This document shows, piece after piece, positions 9,373 to 18,723 of a stretch of 64,000 nt of DNA. A program made the translations under genes and the position numbers. The stretch is taken from positions 186,001 through 250,000 of the forward strand of contig NZ_JAJITD010000008.1 in NCBI RefSeq assembly GCF_020880815.1, given 5' to 3'. A model generated the notes under the pieces. That model saw only the letters and a program-made list of their open reading frames with translations. It was not told the origin of the DNA and did not search any database. Within the stretch, counting starts at the first letter, position 1. Each line of letters starts with the position of its first letter. This DNA is from Paraburkholderia sejongensis. Lineage in GTDB: Bacteria; Pseudomonadota; Gammaproteobacteria; Burkholderiales; Burkholderiaceae.

Positions 9373-10710
9373 ATGAAACCCGTTATTGCCCTCGTCGGGC
9401 GCCCCAATGTGGGGAAATCCACGCTGTTCAACCGCCTCACGCGCTCGCGTGACGCGCTGGTTGCCGACCTGCCCGGTCTCACCCGCGATCGCCATTACGG
9501 CGAGGGGCGCACCGGCGAGCGGCCGTATCTGGTCGTCGACACCGGCGGCTTCGAGCCGGTCGCGAAAGACGGCATCCTGCACGAGATGGCGCGGCAGACC
9601 CGCCAGGCGGTCGAGGAGTCGGACATCGTCGTGTTCATCGTCGACGGCCGCAACGGGCTCGCACCGCAGGACAAGTCGATCGCCGACTATCTGCGCAAGG
9701 TCGGCCGGCCGATCTTCCTCGTCGTCAACAAGGCCGAAGGGATGCGCTACACGACGGTCGCCGCCGACTTTTACGAGCTCGGCCTCGGCGACCCGCGGGC
9801 GATTTCGGCCGCGCACGGCGACGGCGTGACCGAGATGATCAACGAGGCGCTCGAAGTCGCGTACGCCGGCCAGCCGGAAGAAAGCGACGAAGACAAGGAA
9901 ACGCGCGGCGTGAAGATCGCGATCGTCGGCCGGCCGAACGTCGGCAAGTCGACGCTGATCAACGCGCTGGTCGGCGAAGAGCGGGTGATCGCATTCGACA
10001 TGCCGGGCACTACGCGCGACTCGATCTATGTCGATTTCGAACGCCAGGGCAAGCCCTACACGCTGATCGACACGGCCGGCCTGCGCCGCCGCGGCAAGGT
10101 GTTCGAGGCGATCGAGAAGTTCTCGGTGGTGAAGACGCTGCAGTCGATCTCCGACGCGAACGTCGTGATCCTGCTGCTCGACGCGCGTCAGGACATTTCG
10201 GAGCAGGATGCGCACATCGCCGGCTTCGTGGTCGAACAGGGGCGCGCGCTGGTGGTCGGTGTAAACAAGTGGGACGGTCTCGATCCGCATGTGCGCGAGC
10301 GCACCAAAGCCGACCTCGAGCGCAAACTAAAATTTCTGGACTTCGCCAAATTCCACTTCATTTCCGCAGCGGAAAAAACCGGAATCGGCCCGCTGATGCG
10401 TTCGGTCGACGACGCCTACACGGCCGCGATGTCGAAGCTGCCGACGCCGAAGCTCACGCGCGCGTTGATCGAGGCCGTCGAGTTCCAGCAGCCGCGCCGT
10501 CGCGGTCCGGTGCGGCCGAAGCTGCGTTACGCGCACCAGGGCGGTCAGAATCCGCCGATCATCGTGATTCACGGCAATGCGCTCGATGCGATCACCGACA
10601 CGTATAAGCGCTACCTCGAGAATCGCTTCCGGGAAACTTTCAAGCTGACGGGCACTCCATTGCGAATAGAGTTCAGATCGTCGACGAACCCTTACGCGGA
10701 CAAGGGCTGA
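9373..10710 (+). CDS. der: ribosome biogenesis GTPase Der (EngA)
   Basis: An essential GTPase that assists maturation of the 50S ribosomal subunit. The 445 residues hold two tandem Era-like GTPase domains, each with a P-loop GRPNVGKST (from about residues 9 and 185), the DxxG-type DTGGF / DTAGL motifs and NKAEG / NKWDG specificity motifs, then a C-terminal KH-like domain from about residue 355. Length is normal. It is separated from bamB by a terminator and about 430 bp, so it probably has its own promoter; hfq follows after 189 bp. Confidence 0.97.
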   Translation: MKPVIALVGRPNVGKSTLFNRLTRSRDALVADLPGLTRDRHYGEGRTGERPYLVVDTGGFEPVAKDGILHEMARQTRQAVEESDIVVFIVDGRNGLAPQDKSIADYLRKVGRPIFLVVNKAEGMRYTTVAADFYELGLGDPRAISAAHGDGVTEMINEALEVAYAGQPEESDEDKETRGVKIAIVGRPNVGKSTLINALVGEERVIAFDMPGTTRDSIYVDFERQGKPYTLIDTAGLRRRGKVFEAIEKFSVVKTLQSISDANVVILLLDARQDISEQDAHIAGFVVEQGRALVVGVNKWDGLDPHVRERTKADLERKLKFLDFAKFHFISAAEKTGIGPLMRSVDDAYTAAMSKLPTPKLTRALIEAVEFQQPRRRGPVRPKLRYAHQGGQNPPIIVIHGNALDAITDTYKRYLENRFRETFKLTGTPLRIEFRSSTNPYADKG

Positions 10711-10820
10711 CGCGGGGCCGGGAAAGCGCTTCGAACCGGGCCTCGAAGTCAGGCTGAAACCCGCGTGTGCGTTGGCTTTGGCCGCCTGGCCAGGGCCCGC
10801 GCGCCGAAATGAAAATCAGC

Positions 10821-10826
10821 TATAGT
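10821..10826 (+). promoter_or_regulatory. -10 candidate for hfq
   Basis: TATAGT lies about 74 bp upstream of the hfq start and just downstream of an A-rich patch. The -35 is poor. It is the best promoter element in the der-hfq gap. Confidence 0.4.
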
Positions 10827-10899
10827 GTAGCGGTTGGCGGTGGATCTCTTTTTCTTCCCCGCCAATTTAGTCAACCTGCAAAAAAATACGGAGTTTGCT

Positions 10900-11136
10900 A
10901 TGAGCAACAAAGGGCAATTGTTACAAGACCCGTTTTTGAACGCACTGCGTAAAGAGCATGTGCCGGTGTCGATCTACCTGGTCAACGGCATCAAGCTTCA
11001 AGGGAACATCGAATCGTTCGACCAGTACGTCGTGTTGCTCCGGAATACGGTCACCCAGATGGTCTACAAGCACGCCATTTCGACGGTCGTGCCGGCCCGC
11101 CCGGTGAATTTCCACCCGGATTCCGAACAGTCCTAA
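10900..11136 (+). CDS. hfq: RNA chaperone Hfq
   Basis: A hexameric Sm-like protein that pairs small RNAs with mRNAs. The 78-residue product opens with SNKGQLLQDPFLNALRKEHV, carries the Sm1 region (VPVSIYLVNGIKLQG), and ends the core with the Sm2 signature YKHAISTVVPARPV; only a short acidic tail follows, as in betaproteobacteria. An in-frame ATG 66 bp upstream would add a non-homologous leader (MAVDLFFF...) and is rejected. It heads the hfq-hflX-hflK-hflC cluster conserved across gamma and betaproteobacteria. Confidence 0.97.
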   Translation: MSNKGQLLQDPFLNALRKEHVPVSIYLVNGIKLQGNIESFDQYVVLLRNTVTQMVYKHAISTVVPARPVNFHPDSEQS

Positions 11137-11166
11137 CCCTCGTCGCGGCCGGCCCAGCGTCGCCCG

Positions 11167-12381
11167 TTGGCGATCATTCCCGGCCGCGTCATTTTGATAC
11201 CCTCCAATTTGATCAATGCAGCGCTCGTCGGCATCGACTTCGGCAAGATCGATTTCGAAGCCAGTCTCGAAGAACTCAGCCTGCTCGCGCAAAGCGCGGG
11301 CGCGAATCCCGTAGTCACCCTCACCGGGCGCCGATCCAGCCCCGACGCGAAGATGTTCGTCGGCAGCGGCAAGGCCGAAGAATTGCGCGTTGCGTGCGAG
11401 GCGAACGACATCGAACTCGTGATCTTCAACCATGCTCTGGCACCTGCGCAGCAGCGCAATCTGGAGCGGGCGCTTAACCGGCGCGTGGTCGATCGCACCA
11501 GCCTGATCCTCGACATTTTTGCGCAACGCGCCCGCAGCCACGAAGGCAAGCTGCAGGTCGAGCTCGCGCAGCTGCAGTACCTGTCGACCCGGCTGATTCG
11601 CGCATGGACCCACCTCGAACGGCAGAAGGGCGGTATCGGTCTGCGCGGTCCGGGTGAAACCCAGCTCGAAACCGACCGTCGGCTGATCGGCGAGCGCATC
11701 AAGGCGCTCAAGATCCGGCTCGACAAGCTGCGCCGTCAGCATGGCACGCAGCGTCGCGCGCGCAGTCGCAATCAGACCATGTCGGTGTCGCTGGTCGGTT
11801 ATACGAACGCCGGTAAATCGACGCTGTTCAATGCGCTGACCAAGGCCCAGGCGTATGCGGCCGATCAACTGTTCGCGACCCTCGACACGACTTCGCGGCG
11901 CGTCTATCTCGGCGACGAGGCGGGGCAGGTGGTGGTGTCCGACACGGTCGGCTTCATCCGCGAGTTGCCGCACCAACTGGTCGCCGCGTTTCGCGCGACG
12001 CTCGAGGAAACCATTCACGCTGACCTGCTGCTGCATGTCGTCGATGCGTCGAGCGCGGTGCGGCTCGACCAGATCGATCAGGTCAACGAGGTGCTGCACG
12101 CGATCGGCGCGGACACCATCCGGCAGGTGCTGGTGTTCAACAAGATCGACGCGGTGCCTGAGTTGGCGGCCCGTGGCGACGCGGTCGAGCGGGATGAGTA
12201 TGGTAATATTTCGCGCGTCTTTTTGAGCGCGCGCACGGGGCAGGGGCTTGATACGCTGCGCGCTGCCATCGCTGAAATCGCTACTGCCGAACCGCTTGCC
12301 GATATGCCGCTCGACGCGTCGAAAGACGACCGCACGGCGGAACCGAACGAAAACCACAAGGTTCCAGAACTCGGGCACTGA
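11167..12381 (+). CDS. hflX: ribosome-splitting GTPase HflX
   Basis: A GTPase that binds stalled 70S ribosomes and splits them under stress. Up to 404 residues: N-terminal HflX domain with TGRRSSPDAKMFVGSGKAEE, coiled linker with the GPGETQLETDRR motif, then the GTPase domain with P-loop GYTNAGKST and the DTVGF motif. No ATG is available at the N-terminus. The frame opens with TTG at 11167, and other TTG codons at 11194 and 11209 sit nearer the conserved 'INAALVGIDFGKIDFE' block, so the true start is uncertain by up to 14 residues. It starts 30 bp after hfq. Confidence 0.94.
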   Translation: MAIIPGRVILIPSNLINAALVGIDFGKIDFEASLEELSLLAQSAGANPVVTLTGRRSSPDAKMFVGSGKAEELRVACEANDIELVIFNHALAPAQQRNLERALNRRVVDRTSLILDIFAQRARSHEGKLQVELAQLQYLSTRLIRAWTHLERQKGGIGLRGPGETQLETDRRLIGERIKALKIRLDKLRRQHGTQRRARSRNQTMSVSLVGYTNAGKSTLFNALTKAQAYAADQLFATLDTTSRRVYLGDEAGQVVVSDTVGFIRELPHQLVAAFRATLEETIHADLLLHVVDASSAVRLDQIDQVNEVLHAIGADTIRQVLVFNKIDAVPELAARGDAVERDEYGNISRVFLSARTGQGLDTLRAAIAEIATAEPLADMPLDASKDDRTAEPNENHKVPELGH

Positions 12382-12430
12382 CCCGTTCCAATTGCACTGA
12401 CCCGCTGTCTACTCTGGTGAACGAACACAG

Positions 12431-13861
12431 GTGAACGATTACAACGAGCGGAGTACCTGGCTGCGTATGCGCGCCTTGCTTTCACTGAACGATCCGCGCT
12501 GGGGCCGGGGCGACGGCAATGGCGACCGGCAACGGCCGAACGATCCGAAGCGTCCGGGGCGCGACGGCGAAGGCCCTCCCGACCTCGACGAAATGTGGCG
12601 CGACTTCAACCGTCGTTTGAGCCGGATGTTCGGTCGCAAGGGCGGCGGCGGTGGGGTCGGCGGCGGCCGTCCGGATAACGGGCGCGGCGCCCGTATCGGC
12701 GTCGGTATCGTGATCGGCGTGCTGATCGCGATTTATCTCGGCAGCGGGGTGTTCGTCGTGCAGGACGGCCAGCAGGCCGTCGTCATGCAATTCGGCAAGT
12801 ATCGCTACACCGCGAATCAGGGTGTGCATTGGCGCTTGCCGTATCCGTTCGAATCCCACGAGTTTGTCAACGTCGCCCAGATCCGCCAGGTCGAGATCGG
12901 CCGCAGCAACGTGGTGCGTCTCGCGAACGTGAAGGACGCGTCGATGCTCACGCACGACGGCGATATCGTCGACGTGCGCTTCGCGGTGCAATACCAGATC
13001 CGCAAACCCACCGACTATCTGTTTCGCGGCGTCGATGCCGAGCAGAGCGTGACCAGCGCCGCGCAGGCGGAGGTGCGCGCAATTGTCGGCGCGCACAGCA
13101 CCAGCGAGATTCTCGATCAGGATCACGAAGCATTGCGCCAGCAACTGATGACGGCGATCCAGCAATCGCTCGACCAGTACGAGTCCGGTCTCGCGGTGAC
13201 CGGCGTGACGATCCAGAGCGTACGAGTGCCCGAGCAGGTGCAGCCGGCGTTCGACGCGGCCGCCAGGGTCCACGACGAAAACGAGCGCGCGAAGCGCGAC
13301 GCGCAGGCGTACGTGGCCGATCTGTTGCCGCGCGCGCAGGCCGACGTCGCGCGGCAGGTCGAGGAAGCGAAAACCTATAGCGCGAACACGGTCGCCCAGG
13401 CGCAGGCCGAGGCCGAGCGCTTCAAGCAGGTCTACGCGCAATACGCGAAGGCGCCCGCGGTGGTGCGCTTCCGCCTGTACATGGAAACCATGCAGCAGAT
13501 CTACTCGAACGCGACCAAAGTGTTCGTCGATGCGAAGAACGGCAACAACGTGCTGTATCTGCCGCTCGACCGGCTGGTCGAGATCAATCGTGAGCGCCAG
13601 GCCGCGGCGGCCGCCGCTGCCGGTGCGAGCGCGCCGCAGGCCGCCAGCGCAGCCGTGCCGGCGCCGGCACAGGCCGGTGCCGCGGCGGCCGACAGCGGCG
13701 CCGCTACTGGCGCTGCCACTGGCGCCGCAGCCGGCGCTTCAGCCGATGCCGCGTCCGCTCCCGCAGCTTCCGCGCCTGCCGCAGCGAGCCGGCCGAGCGC
13801 CGCATCGCTGCGTTCGCGCGAAGCATTCCGCAATCGCATGCGCGAAGACGACGTCCAATAA
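12431..13861 (+). CDS. hflK: FtsH-modulating SPFH protein HflK
   Basis: The larger partner of the HflKC complex that cages FtsH in the inner membrane. The 476 residues comprise a Gly/Arg/Pro-rich cytosolic segment (to about residue 90), one membrane helix (GVGIVIGVLIAIYLGSGVFV), an SPFH/band-7 domain, a long coiled region, and an Ala-rich disordered C-tail from about residue 395. I used the GTG at 12431, which keeps the conserved NDYNERSTWLRMRALL leader; an ATG at 12467 is possible. hflC follows after 15 bp. Confidence 0.94.
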   Translation: MNDYNERSTWLRMRALLSLNDPRWGRGDGNGDRQRPNDPKRPGRDGEGPPDLDEMWRDFNRRLSRMFGRKGGGGGVGGGRPDNGRGARIGVGIVIGVLIAIYLGSGVFVVQDGQQAVVMQFGKYRYTANQGVHWRLPYPFESHEFVNVAQIRQVEIGRSNVVRLANVKDASMLTHDGDIVDVRFAVQYQIRKPTDYLFRGVDAEQSVTSAAQAEVRAIVGAHSTSEILDQDHEALRQQLMTAIQQSLDQYESGLAVTGVTIQSVRVPEQVQPAFDAAARVHDENERAKRDAQAYVADLLPRAQADVARQVEEAKTYSANTVAQAQAEAERFKQVYAQYAKAPAVVRFRLYMETMQQIYSNATKVFVDAKNGNNVLYLPLDRLVEINRERQAAAAAAAGASAPQAASAAVPAPAQAGAAAADSGAATGAATGAAAGASADAASAPAASAPAAASRPSAASLRSREAFRNRMREDDVQ

Positions 13862-13876
13862 GGAGCGCACGGAAAT

Positions 13877-14782
13877 ATGAACAGAATCATCGCGCTCGTC
13901 GTCGCCATCGTCATCGTGCTGTTCGCGGCATCATCGATGGTGTTCGTCGTCGATCAACGCCATATGGCCGTGCTGTCCCCGCGCGGCGATGCGGCGCCGA
14001 CGCTGCTCGGCCCCGGCCTGCACGTCAAGTTGCCGCCGCCGCTGCAAACGGTCACGCTGGTCGACAACCGCATCCAGTCGCTCGACGCGCCGGACGAAGA
14101 CCATTACGTGACTTCCGACAAAACCGAGTTGCTGGTCAATCCGGTCATCAAGTTCCGCATCACCGATCCGCTCAAGCTGCTCGCCGAAACGAAGGGCGAC
14201 GTGCAGAGCCTGCCGGAGCGTCTCGCGCTGCTGTCGCGCGGCGCGCTGGGCGACGCGTTCGGCCAGTTCACGCTGGCCGACGCGCTGGCTAAACAGCAGG
14301 CCGTGGCCGAACAGGCCCGCGGCGCGCTGGACAAGGGCGCGGCCTCGCTGGGCGTGTCGGTGGTCGACGTGCGGTTGACCCGCATCGATTTCCCGGCCGC
14401 GCAGGCCGACACCGTGTTCAAGCGAATGATCGCCGCGCGCGAGCAGGTCGCCGTCGACGAGCGCGCGAAAGGCACCGCCGAAGCGGACCAGATTCGCGCG
14501 GACGCACTCGCGAAGCAGCAGGCGGTGCTGGCCGAAGGCCTCGCCCAGGCGCAGGGCATTCGCGGCGAAGGCGATGCGAAGGCCGCGGAAATCGCCGCCG
14601 AAGCGTTCGGCAAGGACCCGCAGTTCTATCAGTTTTACTTGAGCATGCAGGCGTACCGGAAGACCTTCAAGCCGGGCGATCTGATCGTGGTCGACTCGAA
14701 CAGCGAGTTCTTCCGCTTCATGCGTAGCCCGACCGGCGGCGTCGCCCCGGACGCCCCCGCGACGACCCCGCGCAAACGCTGA
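13877..14782 (+). CDS. hflC: FtsH-modulating SPFH protein HflC
   Basis: The smaller SPFH partner of HflK, 301 residues. An N-terminal membrane anchor (IIALVVAIVIVLFAASSMVFVV) is followed by the band-7 domain (VVDQRHMAVLSPRG..., GLHVKLPPPLQTV) and a coiled helix rich in Ala, Glu and Gln. GGAG at 13861-13864, spanning the hflK stop, is the ribosome site. Tight spacing with hflK implies translation coupling and balanced amounts of the two subunits. Confidence 0.96.
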   Translation: MNRIIALVVAIVIVLFAASSMVFVVDQRHMAVLSPRGDAAPTLLGPGLHVKLPPPLQTVTLVDNRIQSLDAPDEDHYVTSDKTELLVNPVIKFRITDPLKLLAETKGDVQSLPERLALLSRGALGDAFGQFTLADALAKQQAVAEQARGALDKGAASLGVSVVDVRLTRIDFPAAQADTVFKRMIAAREQVAVDERAKGTAEADQIRADALAKQQAVLAEGLAQAQGIRGEGDAKAAEIAAEAFGKDPQFYQFYLSMQAYRKTFKPGDLIVVDSNSEFFRFMRSPTGGVAPDAPATTPRKR

Positions 14783-14825
14783 TTACCGACGGCCGCGGCA
14801 TCCGCATCGCGGCCGCTTCACTCGC

Positions 14826-15017
14826 ATGGACATAGCTGGCTCGTTGTTGCTCGCGATCGCCCTGATGCTGATCATCGAGGGGATGTTCCCCTTCGTGTTT
14901 CCGAGCGCCTGGCGCGATACGTTCCGTAAAATAGCGGAGCGGCCGCCGCACCATATTCGCGTCGGTGGACTGATCGTGATGCTGCTGGGGCTGGTGTTGC
15001 TGTTCATCGTGACCTGA
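14826..15017 (+). CDS. small two-helix membrane protein, DUF2065 family
   Basis: A 63-residue protein with two hydrophobic helices (SLLLAIALMLIIEGMFPFVF and VGGLIVMLLGLVLLFIV) joined by a basic loop containing a conserved-looking FRKIAERPPHHIR segment. It matches the DUF2065 family, which is habitually encoded right after hflC. The function is unknown; the constant linkage suggests a link with the HflKC-FtsH membrane complex, which is inference only. It starts 43 bp after hflC. Confidence 0.85.
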   Translation: MDIAGSLLLAIALMLIIEGMFPFVFPSAWRDTFRKIAERPPHHIRVGGLIVMLLGLVLLFIVT

Positions 15018-15172
15018 CAAAACGGCGCGCATCCGGCTGCGGCACGCGCCGCTCCCGGCAAACTCGCGGCGCGCCCCCGGTGGCGAGCCGCCAGAATCAA
15101 GCCGCTGCCCGCCATTCACACTCATTTATCGGCGCTTCAAGACGCCGTGTTCAACGCCGTAGGACTGTATCG

Positions 15173-16324
15173 ATGTCGACCTGGTTGCTTCCCGAGAATA
15201 TTGCCGACGTGCTGCCGTCGGAGGCCCGCAAGATCGAAGAATTGCGGCGCCATTTGCTGGACCGTTTCCGCTCGTACGGCTACGAGATGGTAATGCCGCC
15301 GCTGCTCGAATACCTCGAGTCGCTGCTGACGGGCGGCGGCCAGGATCTGAATCTGCGCACCTTCAAGCTCGTCGATCAGCTGTCGGGCCGCACGCTCGGT
15401 CTGCGCGCCGACATCACGCCGCAGGTCGCACGGATCGACGCGCATCTGCTGAACCGTCAGGGCGTCACGCGCCTGTGCTACGCGGGCAATGTCGCGCATA
15501 CGCGACCGCGCGGTCTGCACGCAACCCGCGAGCAGATTCAGATCGGCGCTGAAATCTACGGCCACGCGGGCCTCGAAGCGGACCTCGAAATCCAGCAACT
15601 GATGCTCGACGCGCTGCGTCTGGCCGGCCTCGGCAAGGTGCGCCTCGACCTGTGCCACGCGGGCGTGCTCGCGGCGCTGATCGAAGCGGAGCCGGCCGCC
15701 GCGCAGCTCGGCCAGGCCCTGTACGACGCGCTCGCCGGCAAGGACGTGCCGCGCCTCGTCGAGATGACCGCGCAGTTCTCGCCGGTGATCCGCGACGCGC
15801 TGCGCGCGCTGCCCACGCTGTACGGCGACGCGTCGGTGCTTGAGGAAGCCCGCGCGCGGCTGCCGAACTCGCCCGCGATCGCGCGCGCGCTCGACGATCT
15901 CGCGTTCCTCGCGACCCAGGTCGACGGCGCCGAGGTGATGATCGATCTCGCCGATCTGCGCGGCTACGCGTACCACAGCGGCGTGATGTTCTCCGCGTAT
16001 GTGGACGGCGTGCCGAACGCGGTCGCGCGCGGCGGCCGTTACGACCACGTCGGCCAGGCCTACGGCCGCGCGCGCGCGGCTACCGGCTTCTCGCTCGATC
16101 TGCGCGAAGTCGCGCGGATCTCGCCGATCGAGGCGCGCAGCAGCGCGATTCTCGCGCCGTGGCGGCACGACGAGACGCTGCGCGCGGCGGTTGCGGCATT
16201 GCGCGACGCGGGTGAAGTGGTGATTCAGGCGCTGCCTGGCCACAAACACGATCTCGATGAGTTCGCGGCCGACCGCGTGCTGGTCGAGCGCAACGGTGCA
16301 TGGGTGGTCGAACCGCGCGCGTGA
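15173..16324 (+). CDS. hisZ: ATP phosphoribosyltransferase regulatory subunit HisZ
   Basis: A catalytically inactive histidyl-tRNA-synthetase paralogue that binds the short form of HisG and confers histidine feedback on the first step of histidine synthesis. The 383 residues show the class II fold core (WLLPENIADVLPSEARKIEE, LRADITPQVARIDA) but no anticodon domain, which separates it from HisS encoded about 9.5 kb upstream. The ATG at 15173 is used because upstream codons in this frame give a basic, non-homologous leader. purA follows after about 130 bp, as in other Burkholderiaceae. Confidence 0.94.
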   Translation: MSTWLLPENIADVLPSEARKIEELRRHLLDRFRSYGYEMVMPPLLEYLESLLTGGGQDLNLRTFKLVDQLSGRTLGLRADITPQVARIDAHLLNRQGVTRLCYAGNVAHTRPRGLHATREQIQIGAEIYGHAGLEADLEIQQLMLDALRLAGLGKVRLDLCHAGVLAALIEAEPAAAQLGQALYDALAGKDVPRLVEMTAQFSPVIRDALRALPTLYGDASVLEEARARLPNSPAIARALDDLAFLATQVDGAEVMIDLADLRGYAYHSGVMFSAYVDGVPNAVARGGRYDHVGQAYGRARAATGFSLDLREVARISPIEARSSAILAPWRHDETLRAAVAALRDAGEVVIQALPGHKHDLDEFAADRVLVERNGAWVVEPRA

Positions 16325-16451
16325 GCCGCGCATCGTTCATACACTTCGCAATACTCAACATAACGTGCATGCCGTTGAGCGGAAACGGAAAAAATCCGGA
16401 AGCTTCCGCGAACCTAGGTAAAATACGTTTTTAACCAGCTTACGAAACAAC

Positions 16452-17798
16452 ATGTCTGCCAGCGCAGTGAATGTGAACCCCGGGCGCAACGTCGTCGTCG
16501 TGGGTACCCAGTGGGGTGATGAGGGCAAGGGCAAGATCGTCGACTGGCTGACGGACCACGCTCAGGGCGTCGTTCGCTTCCAGGGCGGTCACAATGCCGG
16601 TCACACGCTCATCATCGGCGGCAAGAAAACCATCTTGCGTCTGATTCCGTCGGGCATCATGCGCCCCGGCGTCGCGTGCTACATCGGCAATGGCGTCGTG
16701 TTGTCGCCGGAAGCGCTGTTCAAGGAAATCGGCGAACTCGAATCGGCCGGTATCGACGTTCAGAAACGCCTGTTCATTTCCGAAGCCACCACGCTGATCC
16801 TGCCGTATCACATCGCGATCGACCAGGGCCGCGAAGCGCGCCGCGGCGCGAGCAAGATCGGCACCACCGGCCGCGGTATCGGCCCGGCATACGAAGACAA
16901 GGTTGCACGTCGCGGCCTGCGCGTGCAGGACCTGTTCGATGCGACCGAATTTGCCGCCCGTCTGCGCGAAAACCTCGACTATCACAACTTCGTGCTGACG
17001 CAATACCTCGGCGTCGCCGCGGTCGACTTCCAGCAAACGCTCGACACGATGCTCAGCTATGCCGACCGTCTGAAGCCGATGGTCACCGACGTGTCGCGCC
17101 GTCTGTATGACGCGAACGCGAACGGCGGCAACCTGCTGTTCGAAGGCGCGCAGGGCACGCTGCTCGATATCGATCACGGTACCTATCCGTACGTGACGTC
17201 GAGCAACTGCGTAGCGGGTGCCGCCACGGCGGGCGCCGGCGTCGGTCCGCAGAAGCTCAACTACATCCTCGGCATCACCAAGGCGTATTGCACGCGCGTC
17301 GGTTCGGGGCCGTTTCCGAGCGAGCTGTACGACGCCGACAACGCATCGCGTCAGGACCCGATCGGTCTCGAACTGGCCACCGTCGGCAAGGAATTCGGTT
17401 CGGTCACCGGCCGTCCGCGCCGCACCGGCTGGCTCGACGTCGCCGCGCTGCGCCGCTCGATCCAGATCAACGGCGTATCGGGCCTGTGCATGACCAAGCT
17501 CGACGTGCTCGACGGCCTGGACGAAGTGAAGCTGTGCGTCGGCTACACCGTGGACGGCCAGCCGCTCGATCTGCTGCCGCGCGGCGCGTCGGAAGTCGCG
17601 CGCTGCGAGCCGGTCTACGAAACGTTCGCGGGCTGGAAGGAAAGCACGGTCGGCATCAGCGACTGGGACAAGCTGCCCGCCAGCGCACGTGCGTACCTGT
17701 CGCGCGTGGAAGAAGTCGCGGGTATCCCGATCGACATGGTGTCCACCGGCCCGGATCGCGACGAAACGATTCTGCGCCGTCATCCGTTCAAGGTTTAA
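16452..17798 (+). CDS. purA: adenylosuccinate synthetase
   Basis: Joins IMP and aspartate with GTP to give adenylosuccinate, the first committed step to AMP. The 448 residues carry the N-terminal P-loop GTQWGDEGKGK (from residue 18), the IMP-binding stretch around KTTGRGIGPAYEDK (here GTTGRGIGPAYEDK), and the aspartate/GTP region near TGRPRRTGWLD. Length is standard. A TAAAAT at 16419-16424 might be its -10 box. A phosphoribosyltransferase gene starts 3 bp after its stop, so the two are surely cotranscribed. Confidence 0.97.
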   Translation: MSASAVNVNPGRNVVVVGTQWGDEGKGKIVDWLTDHAQGVVRFQGGHNAGHTLIIGGKKTILRLIPSGIMRPGVACYIGNGVVLSPEALFKEIGELESAGIDVQKRLFISEATTLILPYHIAIDQGREARRGASKIGTTGRGIGPAYEDKVARRGLRVQDLFDATEFAARLRENLDYHNFVLTQYLGVAAVDFQQTLDTMLSYADRLKPMVTDVSRRLYDANANGGNLLFEGAQGTLLDIDHGTYPYVTSSNCVAGAATAGAGVGPQKLNYILGITKAYCTRVGSGPFPSELYDADNASRQDPIGLELATVGKEFGSVTGRPRRTGWLDVAALRRSIQINGVSGLCMTKLDVLDGLDEVKLCVGYTVDGQPLDLLPRGASEVARCEPVYETFAGWKESTVGISDWDKLPASARAYLSRVEEVAGIPIDMVSTGPDRDETILRRHPFKV

Positions 17799-17801
17799 GC
17801 A

Positions 17802-18389
17802 ATGCAAGGTGTACCGATGATCGCGATGAAAGATCCGCGTAACGACGACAAGAACCTGTGGGTCGGCTGGGACGAATATCACCGGCTGATCGAGGTGCTC
17901 GCACTTGCCGTGCACGAATCGGGCTGGAAATTCGATCAGATCCTGTGTCTCGCGCGCGGCGGCCTGCGCGTCGGCGATCAGCTGTCGCGTATTTACGATC
18001 TGCCGCTGGCGATTCTCGCCACCAGCTCGTATCGCGAAGCGGCCGGCACGGAGCAGGGCGAACTCGACATCGCGCAATACATCACGATGACGCGCGGCGA
18101 ACTGCACGGCAACGTGCTGCTCGTCGACGATCTCGTCGATTCGGGCGTCACGCTCGCGCGCGTGCAACAGCATCTGAAGGAACGCTATCCGGCGATCACC
18201 TCGGTGCGCTCGGCGGTGCTCTGGTACAAGGGTTGCTCGAAGGTGAAGCCCGATTATCATGTGCAGTATCTGCCGACCAATCCGTGGATTCATCAGCCGT
18301 TCGAGGAGTGGGACACCGTGCGTCCGCATAACCTCGGTGCGTGGATCAAGCGCGGAATCGCGCAGGCCGAGGAATCGGCCGGCGAGTAA
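17802..18389 (+). CDS. purine-type phosphoribosyltransferase
   Basis: A type I phosphoribosyltransferase of 195 residues. The PRPP-binding motif is clear (NVLLVDDLVDSGVTL, about residues 105-119), and ICLARGGLRVGD-like residues (ILCLARGGLRVGDQLS) form the substrate loop. Overlap in purpose with purA (start 3 bp after its stop) points to purine salvage, perhaps xanthine/guanine or hypoxanthine phosphoribosyltransferase, but the exact base is not evident. A second in-frame ATG at 17817 is possible. A terminator at 18498-18529 closes the hfq-purA series. Confidence 0.85.
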   Translation: MQGVPMIAMKDPRNDDKNLWVGWDEYHRLIEVLALAVHESGWKFDQILCLARGGLRVGDQLSRIYDLPLAILATSSYREAAGTEQGELDIAQYITMTRGELHGNVLLVDDLVDSGVTLARVQQHLKERYPAITSVRSAVLWYKGCSKVKPDYHVQYLPTNPWIHQPFEEWDTVRPHNLGAWIKRGIAQAEESAGE

Positions 18390-18723
18390 CACTCGGGTGA
18401 GTGCGTCGCGGGAGCTTTGATTGTTGCAATGAAATCCGCGTCGCCAATTGCTGCGAGACTGTGCTTGCCGCAAAAATTCTCAGTGCGACGAAATCCGCAA
18501 AACGGAGCCCTTCCAGGCTCCGTTTTTTTTGCCCGCGGGCCGCGTAAGCGGGCGCTTCACACCTGAGTGAGACGGCCACGGATGCGGCAGACGCACTCAT
18601 ATCGCAGTGCTACACTGCGCGGGACGTCCACGTGGCGTATCCACAACAAGCCGGGCGGCACCGGAAGGGCAGTTTAGAATAGCGGTCGTTTTTTCCGCCC
18701 CGGGAACGGATTTCCTCGCGTCT
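18390..18723 (+). other. intergenic region before kup
   Basis: This 334-bp gap holds the terminator at 18498-18529 and otherwise no supported gene. The kup frame is open upstream to 18607 but that stretch does not look like protein. The kup promoter should lie here; no clear boxes are visible. Confidence 0.45.
18498..18529 (+). terminator. intrinsic terminator of the purA unit
   Basis: CGGAGCC (18503-18509) pairs with GGCTCCG (18516-18522) and is followed by eight T. Confidence 0.9.

Noticed and set aside
16440..18473. 677-residue open frame opposite purA
   Set aside because: Antisense shadow of purA and the phosphoribosyltransferase gene, no domain, no ribosome site.
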